Source of the DNA: Cycas panzhihuaensis
Taxonomy: Eukaryota; Cycadophyta
Reading direction: 5' to 3'
Assembly: GCA_023213395.1 (NCBI GenBank)
Contig: CM041465.1
Span: 180,303,741-180,367,740, forward strand
Length of the DNA: 64,000 nucleotides
Shown here: positions 11,082 through 23,385 of the stretch, in pieces
Layout of the letters: the number at the start of each line of letters is the position of its first letter
Position numbering within the stretch: position 1 is the first letter of the stretch
Program-made: the position numbers and the translations under genes
Notes under the pieces: model-generated
Database searches by the model: none
Told to the model about the DNA's origin: nothing
The model's input: only the letters and a program-made list of their open reading frames with translations

Positions 11082-12300
11082 CGAAGCTCGATTCCAGAGC
11101 AACTCAACCTTCGGGCACCGCATCCTCGCAGGGGGGCAAACAACCAAAAGCCAACTGGTTAAGACGCAAACCGAAACAACAACGGAGTATGCCTAGTACA
11201 GGTGACTGAATCCGGCCATCGAGGGCAAATATAGCAGATGAGAAAGCTTGAACGTGTCAACAACACGTCCTCCAAAAAACACAGACGCAAGCAATCTCAA
11301 GCTTATCTATCCCATGCCCCCTTGCAGTACAATAAATGTGACCCCAGACATGAGACCGGAATACATCAGACCGAGGACTTCACGTTTTCCAGAGACTGTG
11401 AGTGCCCCTATATGGAGATCCCGGGACCGAATTGCTGGGATTTTACGTTTTACAGCGTACTTGACGGCCATCCATCTGGTTAAAATCTCACCCACCAGCA
11501 TGCTGCCATGAGTGCGCTGCAATTGTGCAGCAGCAATTTTGCTGTTGCCTTTATGGAGGGAGGGCCCTTCTACATTTAATTCACGAAACGGCAATTTCCA
11601 GGCAGAATCAACTCATTTCAAATACTATTCCATTCCACTCCATTGTCGGTCGGTCGACGGAAAAAACGAAGGAGTGCTGGACGACGTGGCGGTCGCTCTC
11701 TCCATCTGTAGCCATACCTTCATTCCACTGTAAACTCCTCTAAAATGCCGTAAAAAATACCATTAATACCTCCTTGCTACCCCCATTTCAGATACGTCGC
11801 TATTTTATCGGCATTTCCACCCTTTTTGACGCCGTGACCGCACTCGTCTCTCCGTATTCTTCTCATCGTCTCGGGAAGACCGTCGAAGCCCAATGAATAC
11901 ACATACGACGGTCTTTTTTACGTAGCTCCAAAATTATCTGACCGCACTGTATATAATGTACACATATTCCATTTTTTTAAATTGTCGATATACTGTCGTT
12001 ATCGGTGCTTATACCGGAACTCGCGAGTCGGACCCCAGGTCAGGATTTTACCGCAACCCCAGTTAAATGTAATTAAACACAAAGAGCCGTTATAATTATC
12101 CCCACGATTTTGCCTTTTTTATTTTCGTTTTATTAAATAATAATTTTTTAATATTGTTCCAGCCCTACCATGGCGCTTACATGGGCTCGGGATTCCGAAC
12201 CTTTGCCACCCAGATACCGGATTTAATCCCACTATTTCGACCGAAGCATTAGAATAATTAGGACATCACCTTGTGGTGGTGGGTGGGTGCATTATGGAAG
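11082..12300 (-). promoter_or_regulatory. upstream region of the subtilase (5' UTR and promoter)
   Basis: GC- and CpG-rich single-copy-looking DNA lies immediately upstream of the subtilase start. Short open frames here (11238-11743, both strands) have no recognisable domain. An ACGTGGC G-box/ABRE-like core is present at 11684-11690. Composition returns to AT-rich after about 12.3 kb, which I take as the edge of the gene island. Confidence 0.45.
11227..11233 (-). promoter_or_regulatory. candidate TATA box of the subtilase
   Basis: The minus strand reads CTATATTTG. It lies about 150 bp upstream of the preferred ATG, which would leave a 5' UTR of roughly 115-120 nt. Both candidate ATGs would be within such a transcript. 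Confidence 0.35.
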
Positions 12301-13785
12301 CTTGGAGAGGAGAACATCGAAAGTGCGTTTTCATTAACCTTTTCTTGAGTTGTCCTCTTAAAGAATACATTGCCCAAGTAGTAGAGATCTACTAGACAAG
12401 AAGTGGTCTTGTTTTGCAATTATTCATTACATGCTCAATTAGAGATTCTAGTGAGCATGGGAGGGACCTAGTACGATCATTTTAGAACTTGGCATTTAAG
12501 TTTCAACTAGTTCTGGAGAGATTTCATTGATGCAATCAGTAATCTTCCACTAGCTTATGCTTGAGGACAACCACCTTGCATAAAGAGTTTATACATAGAA
12601 GGTGTTATGAATTTCCATTTTTATAGTATCATGAGTTGCCCCATGTTTATGTATTTTATATTAAAACAATGTTACATAAAAGAATAGCTACCATAGGATG
12701 AATCCTCCATGTAAAAGCATTGGAAGTTACATTTACTACTATTGATATCTTCATGCATGCATGAGGCACTTGTGTGTTCACATTTTTATCATTTTTGTTG
12801 TTCATGATAGGTTGAATCAAAAGCATGGAAGCTGTTATTAAATTATAAATTCAAAATAGTACAAGAGGCTGAAGAGCCCCAGTAATAACTTAATGATTGA
12901 CAAGTCAAAAAGTATCATTTAGGTGAGACTAGGTGGCATAATCAATATCATTATGATGGTAACGTTTCAAAGTTTTGAAGAGCCTTACTATGCTACAACC
13001 AAAATATGATGTAGGAAGTTTCAAAGTGAAGCATTCTTTAAAGAACAAGAATCCAAATAATTATAACCATATAATTCGTATAATAAATACACAAAATACT
13101 ACTAAATTTTTTTAAAAAAGGAAGAACAAGTAATTAGAAGTAAATTATATTAATGATAGAATAAGGTCCTTGTATATATTCTAACCATATTATTGGTATA
13201 ATAAGTAAACATAATAAGTAATTAAAAGCAAATTATTAACAACAAATTTAGGTGCTTGCATATAAGAGATTGAAATCCCTAAGATCACATGTCCACTTCA
13301 GATTAAAAAACAAAAAGTGTACTATAAAGTTGCACAATAATATAAGAAGTGACTACATTATGATTAACTACACTATTAAATATGTGCAATTCTTATGCCT
13401 TTGATAAGATATAAAATTATTATGCTATTAAAATATTATTTCTAAAATTATGAAACATATATAAAGCATCATAATATAATGGCAAAAAACAAGCATGTAC
13501 TAAAAAGTTCCTTTTTCTATAAATCACTTCAAGCAATGAGCATGTCCCATATAAAAATCAAAGTGAAAAGTTTATTTAGGGTGAGTATTATTTAAAATGC
13601 AAAGCTTAATGAAATATATTTCTTAAATAAAGCATACCCTCAATTATAATCATGTTTTTAAGTGTGAGAGAGCAAGTTGAAATATGATATTAATCTACTT
13701 CCCCCCACTCTCCTCCCCTCCACCTAGTTAAAACAAAATAATAATGTTATTATGACTAGTAAATGTTATCTACATACATGCATGC

Positions 13786-13790
<5 letters not shown>

Positions 13791-13828
<38 letters not shown>
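13791..13828. repeat. (GA)19 microsatellite
   Basis: A perfect GA run of about 38 bp, preceded by short CATG repeats. Confidence 0.95.
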
Positions 13829-13833
<5 letters not shown>

Positions 13834-14135
13834 GCCTATATAAAATATTCTCCACTTATTATGATTATTTCATAAGCAAATTTAATTAGAAAGACATGAA
13901 AAATACATATATTAAGAAATTTAATAATAAACCTTATTTATATTTCTATTCTAAGATATGTGAATTCTATAATAATTATTTTCTTTAAGCACAAATATTC
14001 TTATATCATCTAAAGCACGTTGATAATGACGAGCATGGAAATTTTATAATTAAGAGGATGCCCATAGCAAAAAAATTTATACAATGTATTATCAGTTTAA
14101 TGTCATCCCTCTCCCCTTTACACCACCCCCCCCTA

Positions 14136-14161
14136 CTCTCTCTCTCTCTCTCTCACACACA
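14136..14161. repeat. compound (CT)n(CA)n microsatellite
   Basis: A CT run of about 18 bp passes directly into four CA units. Confidence 0.9.
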
Positions 14162-15116
14162 TACACCACCCCCAATAATTCACATCTACTTTAATTACCT
14201 TTTAGGTCATCATTTTTTAAGTCATCTATTATAATGCAAGTAAAAAGAGAAACATGCTATAAACAACCTCAATAATGATCACAAATTATCTCTTACCTTT
14301 CCTTCTATATATGTGTCACATATCATTGTAAAGAAGAAGGCAAAATAACACTTAATTTATTTCTTCTAAAAAGTCTCCACTATGACATAAAATTTATTTA
14401 CTTTAATTATAATTCAAGTACAATAGACGACCTCTCTAATTAATTATCAAAAGAGAATAAATGAAATAAAATGCCAATCCTTCAATATTAGATCATTTTA
14501 TCATAATAAAAAATAAGAATTATATAATCATTAATTTGTGAATTGATAAATACCTTAAAGAACATGAAATTTTAAATTAAGATTATTGAAATTAAGTGGT
14601 TGGTTATATATTTTAAAACTAAACAAAAATATAAATTATGAGTGTAAATTTAATTTTCCATTAAGAAAAAAGAGCCTACTAAATTGGAGTTCTTTTAGGC
14701 TAACTATGTAAACTAAGTGTTAGGCCCTAATTTATATTTTGCATTTAGTAAACATTACAGATCCTGCATAATAACTATAGGTGAACCATAGAACCTACAT
14801 GCTCACTTTAGAGTTAGTAGTTAGTTAGTAATGTAAGTGTTTAGATAATACAATTATATATATGTTAGCTCATTGGATAATAAGGGGCTCCTTCGGGCAA
14901 CACAGGAACTCTGAGGCACATAACTTAGTCATGGTACTAATAAGAAGAATATGGTATTATCATGCCATGTGCATGTGATATAGTGGATTGGGTTATGAAC
15001 CATGGCCTATTGTTATTCCCTAAAGGACCTAACATTAGTTCCATTGCTGAACAAGACTTGAGGTTTTTGGGTTGGAGCAAGATGAGCATAAAGGGTAAAG
15101 AGTGAAGAATTTATGA

Positions 15117-16350
15117 ATGGCACCAAAGAAGGCACAAGTAGAAGCATTGATCTAACAACGACATCAACATTGGGATTAAATTAAATATAAGGTAGAAATA
15201 ACAAGAAGGGACAAGCAACAAATAATGAATAAGACACAATCAAATTAAGACCAAGTTGAGACATTAAGAATTCAAGCGAAAAGAGCTATGGAAGTCACAC
15301 AAAAAGAGGAAGGTACACCTTAATATGGAAAACCATTGATGTCATAGTGACCAATAGTAGGTATAGTGGGGAAACCAATAATCACACAAGAGAACATACA
15401 TTCAATGCATATTAAACTAGTATTATCTCAACAACACTCACTGAAGATCACCCCATGGGATTCTTTATAAGGTGTATCATTGCCATTGATATCTCCATTA
15501 AATTCTTTAGCTTATGAATACTTTGTACTAATCCTAACATCAATGGGGTTGTCATTAATAGAATTGTCACCAACCAGTCTACCATCACCAATAGTGTCAC
15601 CAGGGAGATCATTAACATCATCTTTGATGTCTTCAAGTAAGGAGGAGTTGTCTCTCTATCCATTAAGTTTTGATAGGAGTGGGGATCTAGAAGAACATTT
15701 CTTTATATATACACTAATTCAGAGATTTATAAGATTATGAACAAAGATAAACCCACTAATTATTTTGTAGTAATGTTGTGTTGACCTATGATGACATGGT
15801 TTAGTATATTAGAGAAATAATTTAAGGGTTAAGACAATATTCAAGAAAATATTTAAGGAAATATTCAAGGATGGTAGGAATGATGCCATAGTAATCACAA
15901 TTTAAGTACTCAAAGATAAAAGTACTATAAGTTAATTAAAGAGTTCGATAGAAGGTTGTATGTGTTAGTATCCAACTTAAACATAGAAGTAAAGGATGGC
16001 TAGATTCTACACTAGTCCACAAAAGGAATATTGCTAAGATATTAAGATAAATTACAAGTAATTGCATTAGAAACATATGCTTAAGTTTTGAAGAAAGCTT
16101 TATAACTTAAAGAGAGACATTGAAGTAGGGTAGCTCAAGATAGAAGAGAAAAAGAAGTGAGTTGGGCCAATGACATTGAGTCATAACCTAAGGATGTATA
16201 GAAGTATTTAAGAAGGATTTGAATTAAGAATTGGTAGTGCTTACTGCAAAACTACAGGGTTCAACACCAAAGAGACCAAAAATGTGGTGCTTGAAGTATG
16301 GTATATAAGGACATTTTATAAATGAATTTCAGAAACACGTGATTAGTTCA
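15117..16350 (+). pseudogene. decayed Ty3-gypsy-type gag remnant
   Basis: Reading from an ATG at 15117 gives a charged gag-like start (MAPKKAQVEALI), repeatedly interrupted by TAA where CAA (Gln) is likely ancestral. Near 16284-16330 a CCHC zinc-knuckle shape is readable (MWCLKYGIQGHF), with the second and last Cys replaced by Tyr and Phe. No single open frame joins the parts. It lies on the strand opposite to gypsy-A and is separate from the copia elements. The alternative is chance resemblance, but the knuckle together with the Gln-to-stop pattern argues for a dead gag. Confidence 0.5.
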
Positions 16351-17449
16351 TCATAATCTTTAAATAGATATTTCTATGAGATGTATAATAAACATTCTAG
16401 GCATACCACTTCAAACTATCCCTTATATCTAAAATATACTTATGCATCACTGTAGTGGAGTGTTAGTGGTACCCAGTGATATGAAATTTTATAAGTTATG
16501 CCATTTAGAATTCATTATACAAATCTACTAAATTTTCGCTTGCTAATTTAAGTATTCCCTAATAAATTTTGGTGACCCAATGTTCCAAAATTCAATCCAA
16601 CAATGTAAAACTATGATTTTTCTTAGAAATGGTAAGGAAGAAATGGAAGTGAACAAGATACTACATCTTTAAAACTCATGAAAGTCACACATTAAGATAA
16701 CATATAACTTAGAGACACCTAATATGGGAAACAAATCTAGCCTTAAAAAGATTGGTCATCTCTTAATCACTTGCATATACACATATATAAATGGGAAAGA
16801 AACACTCAACCAAGGAGTGTATTAGTACCATGGTTGTATCCAAAGCCCTTCCTTTGCCTCTACTTCTATTGTATAATGCTCCTCCTCTTCTCAGCTCTCC
16901 AAGGCCTATAAGTAACCCCATTTCTAAAAGGACAAAGTAGGCTAATTTTTAAATCCTTTTAAGAATCCTTCTTAAAATAGAGCTACTATTACTTTATTAT
17001 TTTAGAGATCAAAATAGTCAAATTCTAGTTTTTTGAGAAAAAATAGGTATTAGCTATATCTTATTATCACCAAAAGATGGGCTTATTTGGGAACCTTATA
17101 TGAGAGTTATACCATAAATAATATTTTAAAATATTCACCCTTTTGAGTATCTAAACAAATGATTTATGATTTGGATTTTTTAGTAAGAAAACATGGATGC
17201 CAACATCTTATGATTAAAATTTAAGCTCATTTAGATGCCAAATGAATGAGTTATTGTTATTTTATAATTAGTTATCCATGTGTCAATGCTTGTTGACTAT
17301 ACTTACTAATTGTACATGCTGACTATATATGTTGACCATTCTTACTGATTGTATAAATTAATTATACATGCTAATTGTACCTACTAAGGTGGATTATTTA
17401 TTTGGCATAAAGCTATATTCCTTATTTAAATGATCTGTTTTAGATCATA
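16351..17449. other. AT-rich DNA downstream of gypsy-A pol, possibly its 3' LTR
   Basis: On the minus strand the gypsy-A reading frame ends near 17460. A purine tract (TATTGGGGAGGTATGATC, about 17450-17467) follows, resembling a polypurine tract and LTR start. I cannot find the other LTR end or a partner copy, so the extent is unknown. Confidence 0.35.
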
Positions 17450-18076
17450 CCTCCCCAATATAAAAGGCTTTTAGTCTCTAAAAGCTTTACTTTTCAAGGA
17501 GATGAGGAAATAATTCCTCAAATTTCTCTCTTTCATATAACTTTGCCTTCTTAGGCAACTATCATTTTAACCCAATCTATAAAAATTCTTATTATCCTCT
17601 ATGTGTGGTTCTTATCTTTTTTGCCAATATTGAATCTTCCTTAAGTTCTTTAAATGCATTCAATGTAAAATCTTCTATTGATGGATGTACTTGTTCTTTT
17701 ACCTCCTTATACAACATGGAAGGCTCAAATAATTGTAAGTTCTACACATTAACTATTGAATACATCCTTACGTATAAAGGTAAATTCAATTTAAAAGTAT
17801 TATCGTTGACTTGTTTAATGATTTTGAAAGGGCTATACCTTAAAGGTTTTAAATTTTTACCTTGTCCTTGCAACCTGTCCTTGCTAAGATACAACTAAAC
17901 TTTATCTCTAACATGGAATTCATGATCTTGCATATGTTAGTCATGTCTTATTTTGTATTTATCTTGGCTCACTTTTAATTACTCTTGAACCTTAAGGTGG
18001 ATTTTTTTAATCATATCAATAAATTTAATGGCTCCACTTACCTCCTTATGATGTACTTGCTTACTTTCCTCTTATT
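17450..18076 (-). pseudogene. gypsy-A polyprotein C-terminus (integrase C-terminal region and tail)
   Basis: On the minus strand this reads as the integrase C-terminal segment of a plant Ty3-gypsy polyprotein, including DRLQGQGKNLKPLRYSPF and SIVNV, followed by a tail ending near THRG. Several TAG/TAA/TGA codons interrupt it, mostly where CAG, CAA, TGG or CGA is expected. The matching integrase core lies at 36322-36790. The two were one gene before copia-1 inserted at 18076/18077. The piece is non-functional. Confidence 0.75.
18072..18076. repeat. left target-site duplication of copia-1
   Basis: TTATT precedes the 5' LTR. The right flank at 36322-36326 reads TTGTT, a 4/5 match explained by one transition. 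Confidence 0.75.
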
Positions 18077-18388
18077 TGAAAGAGGTTAATGTATCAAGGT
18101 CATTTATGTAGATTAATTATGTGACTTTAGGATATATTATTAGCATTAATCTCTTAATGAAATGTACTTTATGTGTATTTAGATGTAATTTCGGGTTCAT
18201 GTCATTAAGCAGGAAAATCCTAACCCTAATGCCCACCCTCAATAATAAAAGGAGAAATCTCAAGGAGGGAGTTATTATTCATTCTCACCTCCAAGCTTGC
18301 TCTCATATCTTGTTTCATCTTCATTTTCATTCTCCATTGCCATTGTGTGCATGTGAGTGATTTATCTCCTAGATCCATCCTTCTTTCA
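18077..18388 (+). repeat. copia-1 5' LTR (312 bp)
   Basis: It begins TGAAAGAGGTTAATG and ends CTTTCA. The same LTR family occurs at 36010-36321 and, inverted, at 61634-61944. Confidence 0.95.
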
Positions 18389-18390
18389 TG

Positions 18391-18402
18391 TGGTATCAGA
18401 GC
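18391..18402 (+). other. copia-1 primer binding site (tRNA-iMet)
   Basis: TGGTATCAGAGC, complementary to the 3' end of plant initiator methionine tRNA, lies two bases after the LTR. Confidence 0.95.
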
Positions 18403-20370
18403 TAGAAGGGGATCTATTCACTCCATTCCACTTGCATGGAGTCATTTTACCTCTCCTTCACCTTCAATGTGAAGTATTGAGAGTGCATTCATTTTTTTTA
18501 ACATTTTGAGAGTATAAAATTATAGTAGTTTATATGTTGTTATTTTGTAAATGTGTACAAATATTCAGAGGTGAAGAATATAGGTTTTTGAAGCCGTTCA
18601 GCTGCCGGAATAGTCCCGGGAGCATTAAAGGCCCAAATTTTCATAAAAATTCAACTATCTCAGAATTTCATGAAATTTGGCATGCAAGGTCGCCTTCACT
18701 AGAGGATCATTTTTGTCTTCTAGAGTAACTTCATATTCAACCTAAAACAATGAGTTTTGGCTGTAACAAAATGGTAAATTTTGTGGATAAGTGTTTTAAA
18801 GCACTTTTCCTAATTAAATCCTTCAATTATAAGCTGAAGATCTACAAGTTTTATTAAGGGATATATTACATTTATGTATTAATATTATTTTAAGATAAAT
18901 ATCATCAAATTTTATCTACTAGTTAGTGAGATCTATGCGCTTTCACGGTCGATTTTGCCTACTCAACCCTACAAAGGACCTTGTAAAAGTATTTTGGGTA
19001 ATTTTTTGGCAGATTTTATAGATGGTGTAGAAGGGAAAGTTAATGTACATGTTAAAATATAACTTTTGAGTCCAGATTCTGAGATAGTTGATCTAGCATG
19101 ATTTTTGCTTTGGTGCTTTTTCGGGCAGAAAAGTTTTTGTGGCTTTTCTAAAATATGACTTCATAAATCTATCAGAAACGACATTTTGAACACTTTTTCC
19201 TTCTGTTATAAATTCAGATTTCATCATTTATGCCTTCATATTTGTAATTTCTAAAAATTGCCCATTTATCATTATTTGTAAATTTTGTGAAAAAATCACA
19301 AAATAGGACAAAATAGCATGCATATAGATTTAAAAAAATCATCATTTTAACGGCAAGTTGATCCACTTTTTAGCCCATTGTGGCTTTTGTATTAAAACTT
19401 CCAAAGTCATATTTGGAAACATTGTACTAAAGCAAGGGAAACCTTGGATCAGAAGCAACATCCGGTTCCCCTGCTAAATCTAGTATGCTTTTCTATTTGC
19501 ACACATAGCATAAAAAATCACAAAAGCATCAACAACAATAAAGCATCACAAAAGTAACAACAATAATAAAGCATCACAAAAGTAACAACAACAATAAAGC
19601 AAGCACGAAAAGCAAGCAAGCACATTTGGCAAGTTTCTATTTCAATTTTCAGTTATACAGAAATATCTTACACTATTTCTAAAAGGAATCTCATCCGTAT
19701 AATCTATACCGCTAGTTCTTGACTTATGCGCACACTCGCCTTGGTTGAAATAGACCAAGGTTGGCCGAAGTCCAGGCCCTAAGGGAGGTGTGAGTTTCAT
19801 ACTGGGTTTGGTCTTAACTGGAATAGTGGCAGAGAGACAGGTTAGCCATACCTACGGCCTCCAATCAGGGATAATCCTGATAACCACCCAGGAAAATTGA
19901 AAACCTTAATGCAAGATTAAAATTAACCCAGTCCAATATCCGTCATAGCCGTGGGATACGTAGTACCGTTTGACTCTTCGGAGGAGGTATAAAGCTACTC
20001 ATTGGTGAACTGGGAGTATTTAGGCTCGACTATGACTTGGATTTCATCACCAAGCATATGTGCGAGTATCGCGGGTGAAGGCCCTAATCGTATACTAGAA
20101 GCCTTAGGCATCGAAACCTCACCTACATTTGGACATCAGTAAGAGGTTAGTGGTATGACATATCACCACTCTTTGCCAACTCTACATTAGGCCTCATTCT
20201 TGCATCATTATTTATATTCATTTTTTTTTATATAATTGTTGAAAAATAGTTAATCATTGCTTGCTTCTCATCATAATAATCATTTCTACATCCTTGTTGT
20301 GCCAGGTGTATTAGCCATACGTGTCAGTGGCACATACTTCTATCATCTCTTCTACTTCTTCATCATCACC
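18403..20370 (+). other. copia-1 long 5' leader (about 1.97 kb)
   Basis: The leader lies between the primer binding site and the gag ATG. No domain-bearing frame is seen. The part around 19.66-20.2 kb is clearly conserved in copia-2 (about 57.66-58.25 kb, inverted), including blocks such as TATGACTTGGATTTCATCAC. Both leaders have almost the same length, so the length is a family trait and not an accident of this copy. Confidence 0.8.
19515..19605 (+). repeat. short tandem repeat in copia-1 leader, about 28 bp unit x3
   Basis: Three imperfect units of the form AATAAAGCATCACAAAAGTA plus AACAACA follow one another, then AAGCAAGC repeats. Confidence 0.8.
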
Positions 20371-21570
20371 ATGTCATCTCAATTCAAGCAAAATGTTAAC
20401 TGCATATTGAAAGGTAAAGAAAATTGGGATATATGGTACACTGGAATTAAAAATGCTACAAAGTATGAAGACCTTTGGAGAGCCCACTTGCAGCCTACAC
20501 CCAGCACACCAACAACGGCTACAACATCTGCTTCGAGTGGATCCGCCCCAACAGCTCCTACAGATGCTGCAGCTAAACTACAATGGGAGATAGATGATGA
20601 AAATATTCGTGCAGGAATTTTATTGGTCATTGATCACTCATTGCTCAACTTGATAAACAAAGAGGAACATGATATAGCCTAGAAGGTCCTAGAAGTTCTT
20701 AGAAAGAACTTTGATACAAAGTCAGATTTAGAATTTGTTCATCTTATTTTGAAAATGAACAAATTAAAAATGCAGAAGGGACGAGTTCATGAGACAATAA
20801 ATCTCCTTTGACCAATCAAATAGGCAATTGACAAAGACTTTAAGACCCAATGCATCACTTGGGCATTTTTAATCCAATCATGTTTACATGTCCCTGATTA
20901 TAAAAACTTGCTTGGAAGTCTTCAATCTAGTGGAACATTGAAGACACTCAACTTCGAAGAACTTGCCGAGAAGTTCATAGAATTTGAGAAGACCTTTGAT
21001 ATAAACTTTGTAGCCTTTGACTCTCTTCCAGATGCAACCTTTGAGGTAGAAGAAGAAGTTTGCTATACAAAAAATCAAGGTCCCTCTCGTGGTAGAGGAA
21101 ATAACTGAGCAAGAGGAAGAGGAAGAAATATAGGAAATCGTCCACAAGGTCAATCAAACCCTCAATCACAACCTCGATAGTTTCAAGGCTAAGGGCCACC
21201 TCAACAAAGAGTAAGATAGTCAGGTCAAACCAGTACTTCTTCAGGGACTAGTAATCAAACTATTATGTATGATCAGTGTAACCGTAAAGGACACTTAGCA
21301 AAAGATTGTAGAACTGCCACTTATAAGTTGGCCAAGTTCCAACCAAAACATGGAGCTCACAATGTTGAAGAAATTTGTGAAGAATCCTTTAGTGGTGCAG
21401 GTTTTGTACAAGCACACATTTAAAGAATTGAGGGATCTTCAGTATCAAATGTCATTAACCAATCAAAGAGATACTTTGAAGCTCGGTGTAGATATATCAC
21501 TTGTGAATTCCCTTCACCAATGCCAAGCCCTATTAGAATTGTCAATAGTGTGGCTTCAATCGATGGATAG
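20371..21570 (+). pseudogene. copia-1 gag (broken)
   Basis: Capsid/nucleocapsid part of the polyprotein. The start MSSQFKQNVNCILKGKENWD is nearly identical to the copia-2 start, which fixes the ATG at 20371; the open frame upstream to 20257 is leader. In-frame stops occur at about 20680 (TAG for Trp), 20809 (TGA for Arg) and 20821 (TAG for Gln), with more in the Arg/Gly-rich stretch near 21.1 kb. The CCHC knuckle at 21268-21309 reads YDQCNRKGHLAKDC, with the first Cys changed to Tyr by one G-to-A step. Non-functional. Confidence 0.9.
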
Positions 21571-22000
21571 TGGATCGTGGACATAGGAGCAACTCAACAT
21601 ATGACATGTAATTACAGTCTATATCAAACATTTGACTCAAATATTCATAGAGTTGTTCACATGGCTGATAAATCACAACAACCTGTTGAAGGAATTGGCA
21701 ATATTCACCTGAAACTCCCAGGCTTAGAAGATTTTACATTGCTTGATGTCTTATACATACCCAATCTCAAACAAAACCTACTCTCTTTATCCACACTTGT
21801 TTCTCATGGATTTGATCTCAGTGTAACCACAAATGACCAGACTCTTGAGGTCATTCACCCTCCAACTAATCAAGTGGTTTTGACTGGACATTTCTCTGGC
21901 AAACTCTTTCGACTAAATGGTTCTCCATCTTCTGAAGCCCATTGTGCCCAAAGCCCTTATGTCAATGAAGAATTTGCATTTAATTCCATCTTGACCCATC
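21571..22000 (+). pseudogene. copia-1 aspartic protease region
   Basis: Retropepsin-type motif WIVDIGATQHMT begins at 21571, where D-T/S-G-A is normal. The second position is now Ile, a single C-to-T change from Thr that would disable the active site. The frame is open from 21577 to 22173 and runs on into the GAG-pre-integrase region. It would have cut the polyprotein in the virus-like particle. Confidence 0.85.
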
Positions 22001-22827
22001 CAACATTGTCACCAGAAGCTCTTTGGCATGCTCGTATGGGCCATGTTCATATTGATAGAATTAGAGATCTTTCTAATACTCTTCCAAACCTTCCAAAGTT
22101 TTCCTTTAAGCCCTTTAAATGTAAAGCTTGTATCATTGCCAAATCTCATCGACAACCCTTTCCCAAAAGTTAGTGGAAATCAAGCCATCCATTACAATTG
22201 GTACACTGATTTGTGGCAGCCAATGCCCATTCCTTCACTGAAGGGCAAGCTATATTACATCTCTTTCATTAATGATTTTACTAGAAAAGTATGGGTAGCT
22301 TTTCTACACAAGAAAGATGAAGCATTCCGTATATTTAAGGAATTCAAAGCCCTCAATGAAAAAGAGTCAGGTTATCAACTTAAATGTCTTTGAACTGATA
22401 ATGGTGGCGAATATACCTCACATGAGTTTGAAAGCTACCTTCGAGACAATGGCATCAAGCATCAAACAATAGTAGCAGGTACCCCACAACAAAATGGAGT
22501 TGCTGAGTGCATGAACAGGACAATCATGAACATGACTCGTGCTATGTTAATATATAAAAATGTACCTGCTTATCTATGGGCTAAAGCAATTTGGACAACT
22601 GTTTATTGTATCAATGCTATTATCCCATCAAAGGAAGTACAATCACCTAATAAAAAGTGGTTAGGACAAGTCCTTATTGTTCACTACTTTAGAATTTTTG
22701 GCTCTACATGCTATGCCCATATTCTGGATGCAGATCGAAATAAACTCCACCCAAGGGCACTTAAAGGCATCTTTGTTGGATACCCTATAGATAAGAAAGG
22801 GTATAAGGTCTTCATACCTTCATAATG
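22001..22827 (+). pseudogene. copia-1 integrase (frameshifted)
   Basis: The GAG-pre-integrase zinc region (LWHARMGHVHIDRI) is followed by a DDE integrase core. A frameshift of about 2 nt near 22205 throws the first catalytic Asp (HTDLW in relatives) out of frame. Downstream, TDNGGEYTS and the catalytic Glu region HQTIVAGTPQQNGVAE are readable, separated from the preceding frame by a TGA near 22391. The end of the domain is FVGYPIDKKGYKVF. Non-functional. Confidence 0.9.
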
Positions 22828-23385
22828 AAAAATCATCGTTACCAGAGATGTCATTTTTGCGGAGACTGAGGACCAGTTACTTAAATTAGACTTCATAGTA
22901 CCCTTATGCCACTATAATAATGTTATCAAGTATGATGTTCAGATTCCAAAATTTGAGGGGGGGATAGACATAAATTACTCCAAATGTTGGAAGCTGATAA
23001 TAGAGCCTTGGAGGATATAAGTTGTGACTCTGAACCAATGAGTGCACATCCAGCACCATCTTTTGAAGATAGCTGAGTTGACAAAGGCAAAGTCATTATA
23101 GAAGAACCATCCTCTCCACCTTCAATTGACAAAGGTAAAACAGTGGTAGAAGGACCATCTTCCTTAAGCATATCAACATCCTCCTCACAAAATAATCATT
23201 TTAATAAACATGATGAGAACTAAGAAGTTGGGAAAATGAGGACATTATTCCCAACTCAAGGATCTCGAGAAGCCTGCCAGCTCAATAAGGACATACGACC
23301 AGATGAGGTGGGCAAAACTGGCACTCGAAGTGCCCATAGAGCAAGGATATAGGAATCATTATATACTGAGCTTGAACCAGTAGAA
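22828..23385 (+). pseudogene. copia-1 integrase-RT linker
   Basis: A Ser/Pro/Asp-rich linker between integrase and reverse transcriptase, readable in pieces with stops. The same linker is longer and more open in copia-2 (54147-54929, inverted). No catalytic motif is expected here. Confidence 0.7.

Larger units (their letters stand above)
12301..15116. other. AT-rich intergenic DNA
   Basis: No supported gene. It contains two microsatellites listed separately. TGGTATTATCATGCCA at about 14952-14967 resembles a decayed initiator-Met primer binding site upstream of the gag remnant that follows, so the last few hundred bases may be an old LTR and leader. Confidence 0.45.

Noticed and set aside
11082-11147. 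Upstream ATG at 11147 as the subtilase start
   Set aside because: It adds 22 charged/mixed residues before a clear signal peptide; the ATG at 11081 puts the signal peptide at the N-terminus as in other plant subtilases.
17605-17898. 97-codon plus-strand frame as a gene
   Set aside because: It is the antisense shadow of the gypsy-A integrase C-terminal remnant.
18121-18360. 79-codon frame recurring at 36054 and, inverted, at 61616
   Set aside because: It lies wholly inside the copia-1/copia-3 LTR; its recurrence is due to the repeated LTR, and the frame differs between copies.
18391-18402. TGGTATCAGAGC motifs as parts of tRNA genes
   Set aside because: They match only the tRNA 3' end complement and always sit beside LTR ends; no cloverleaf is present.
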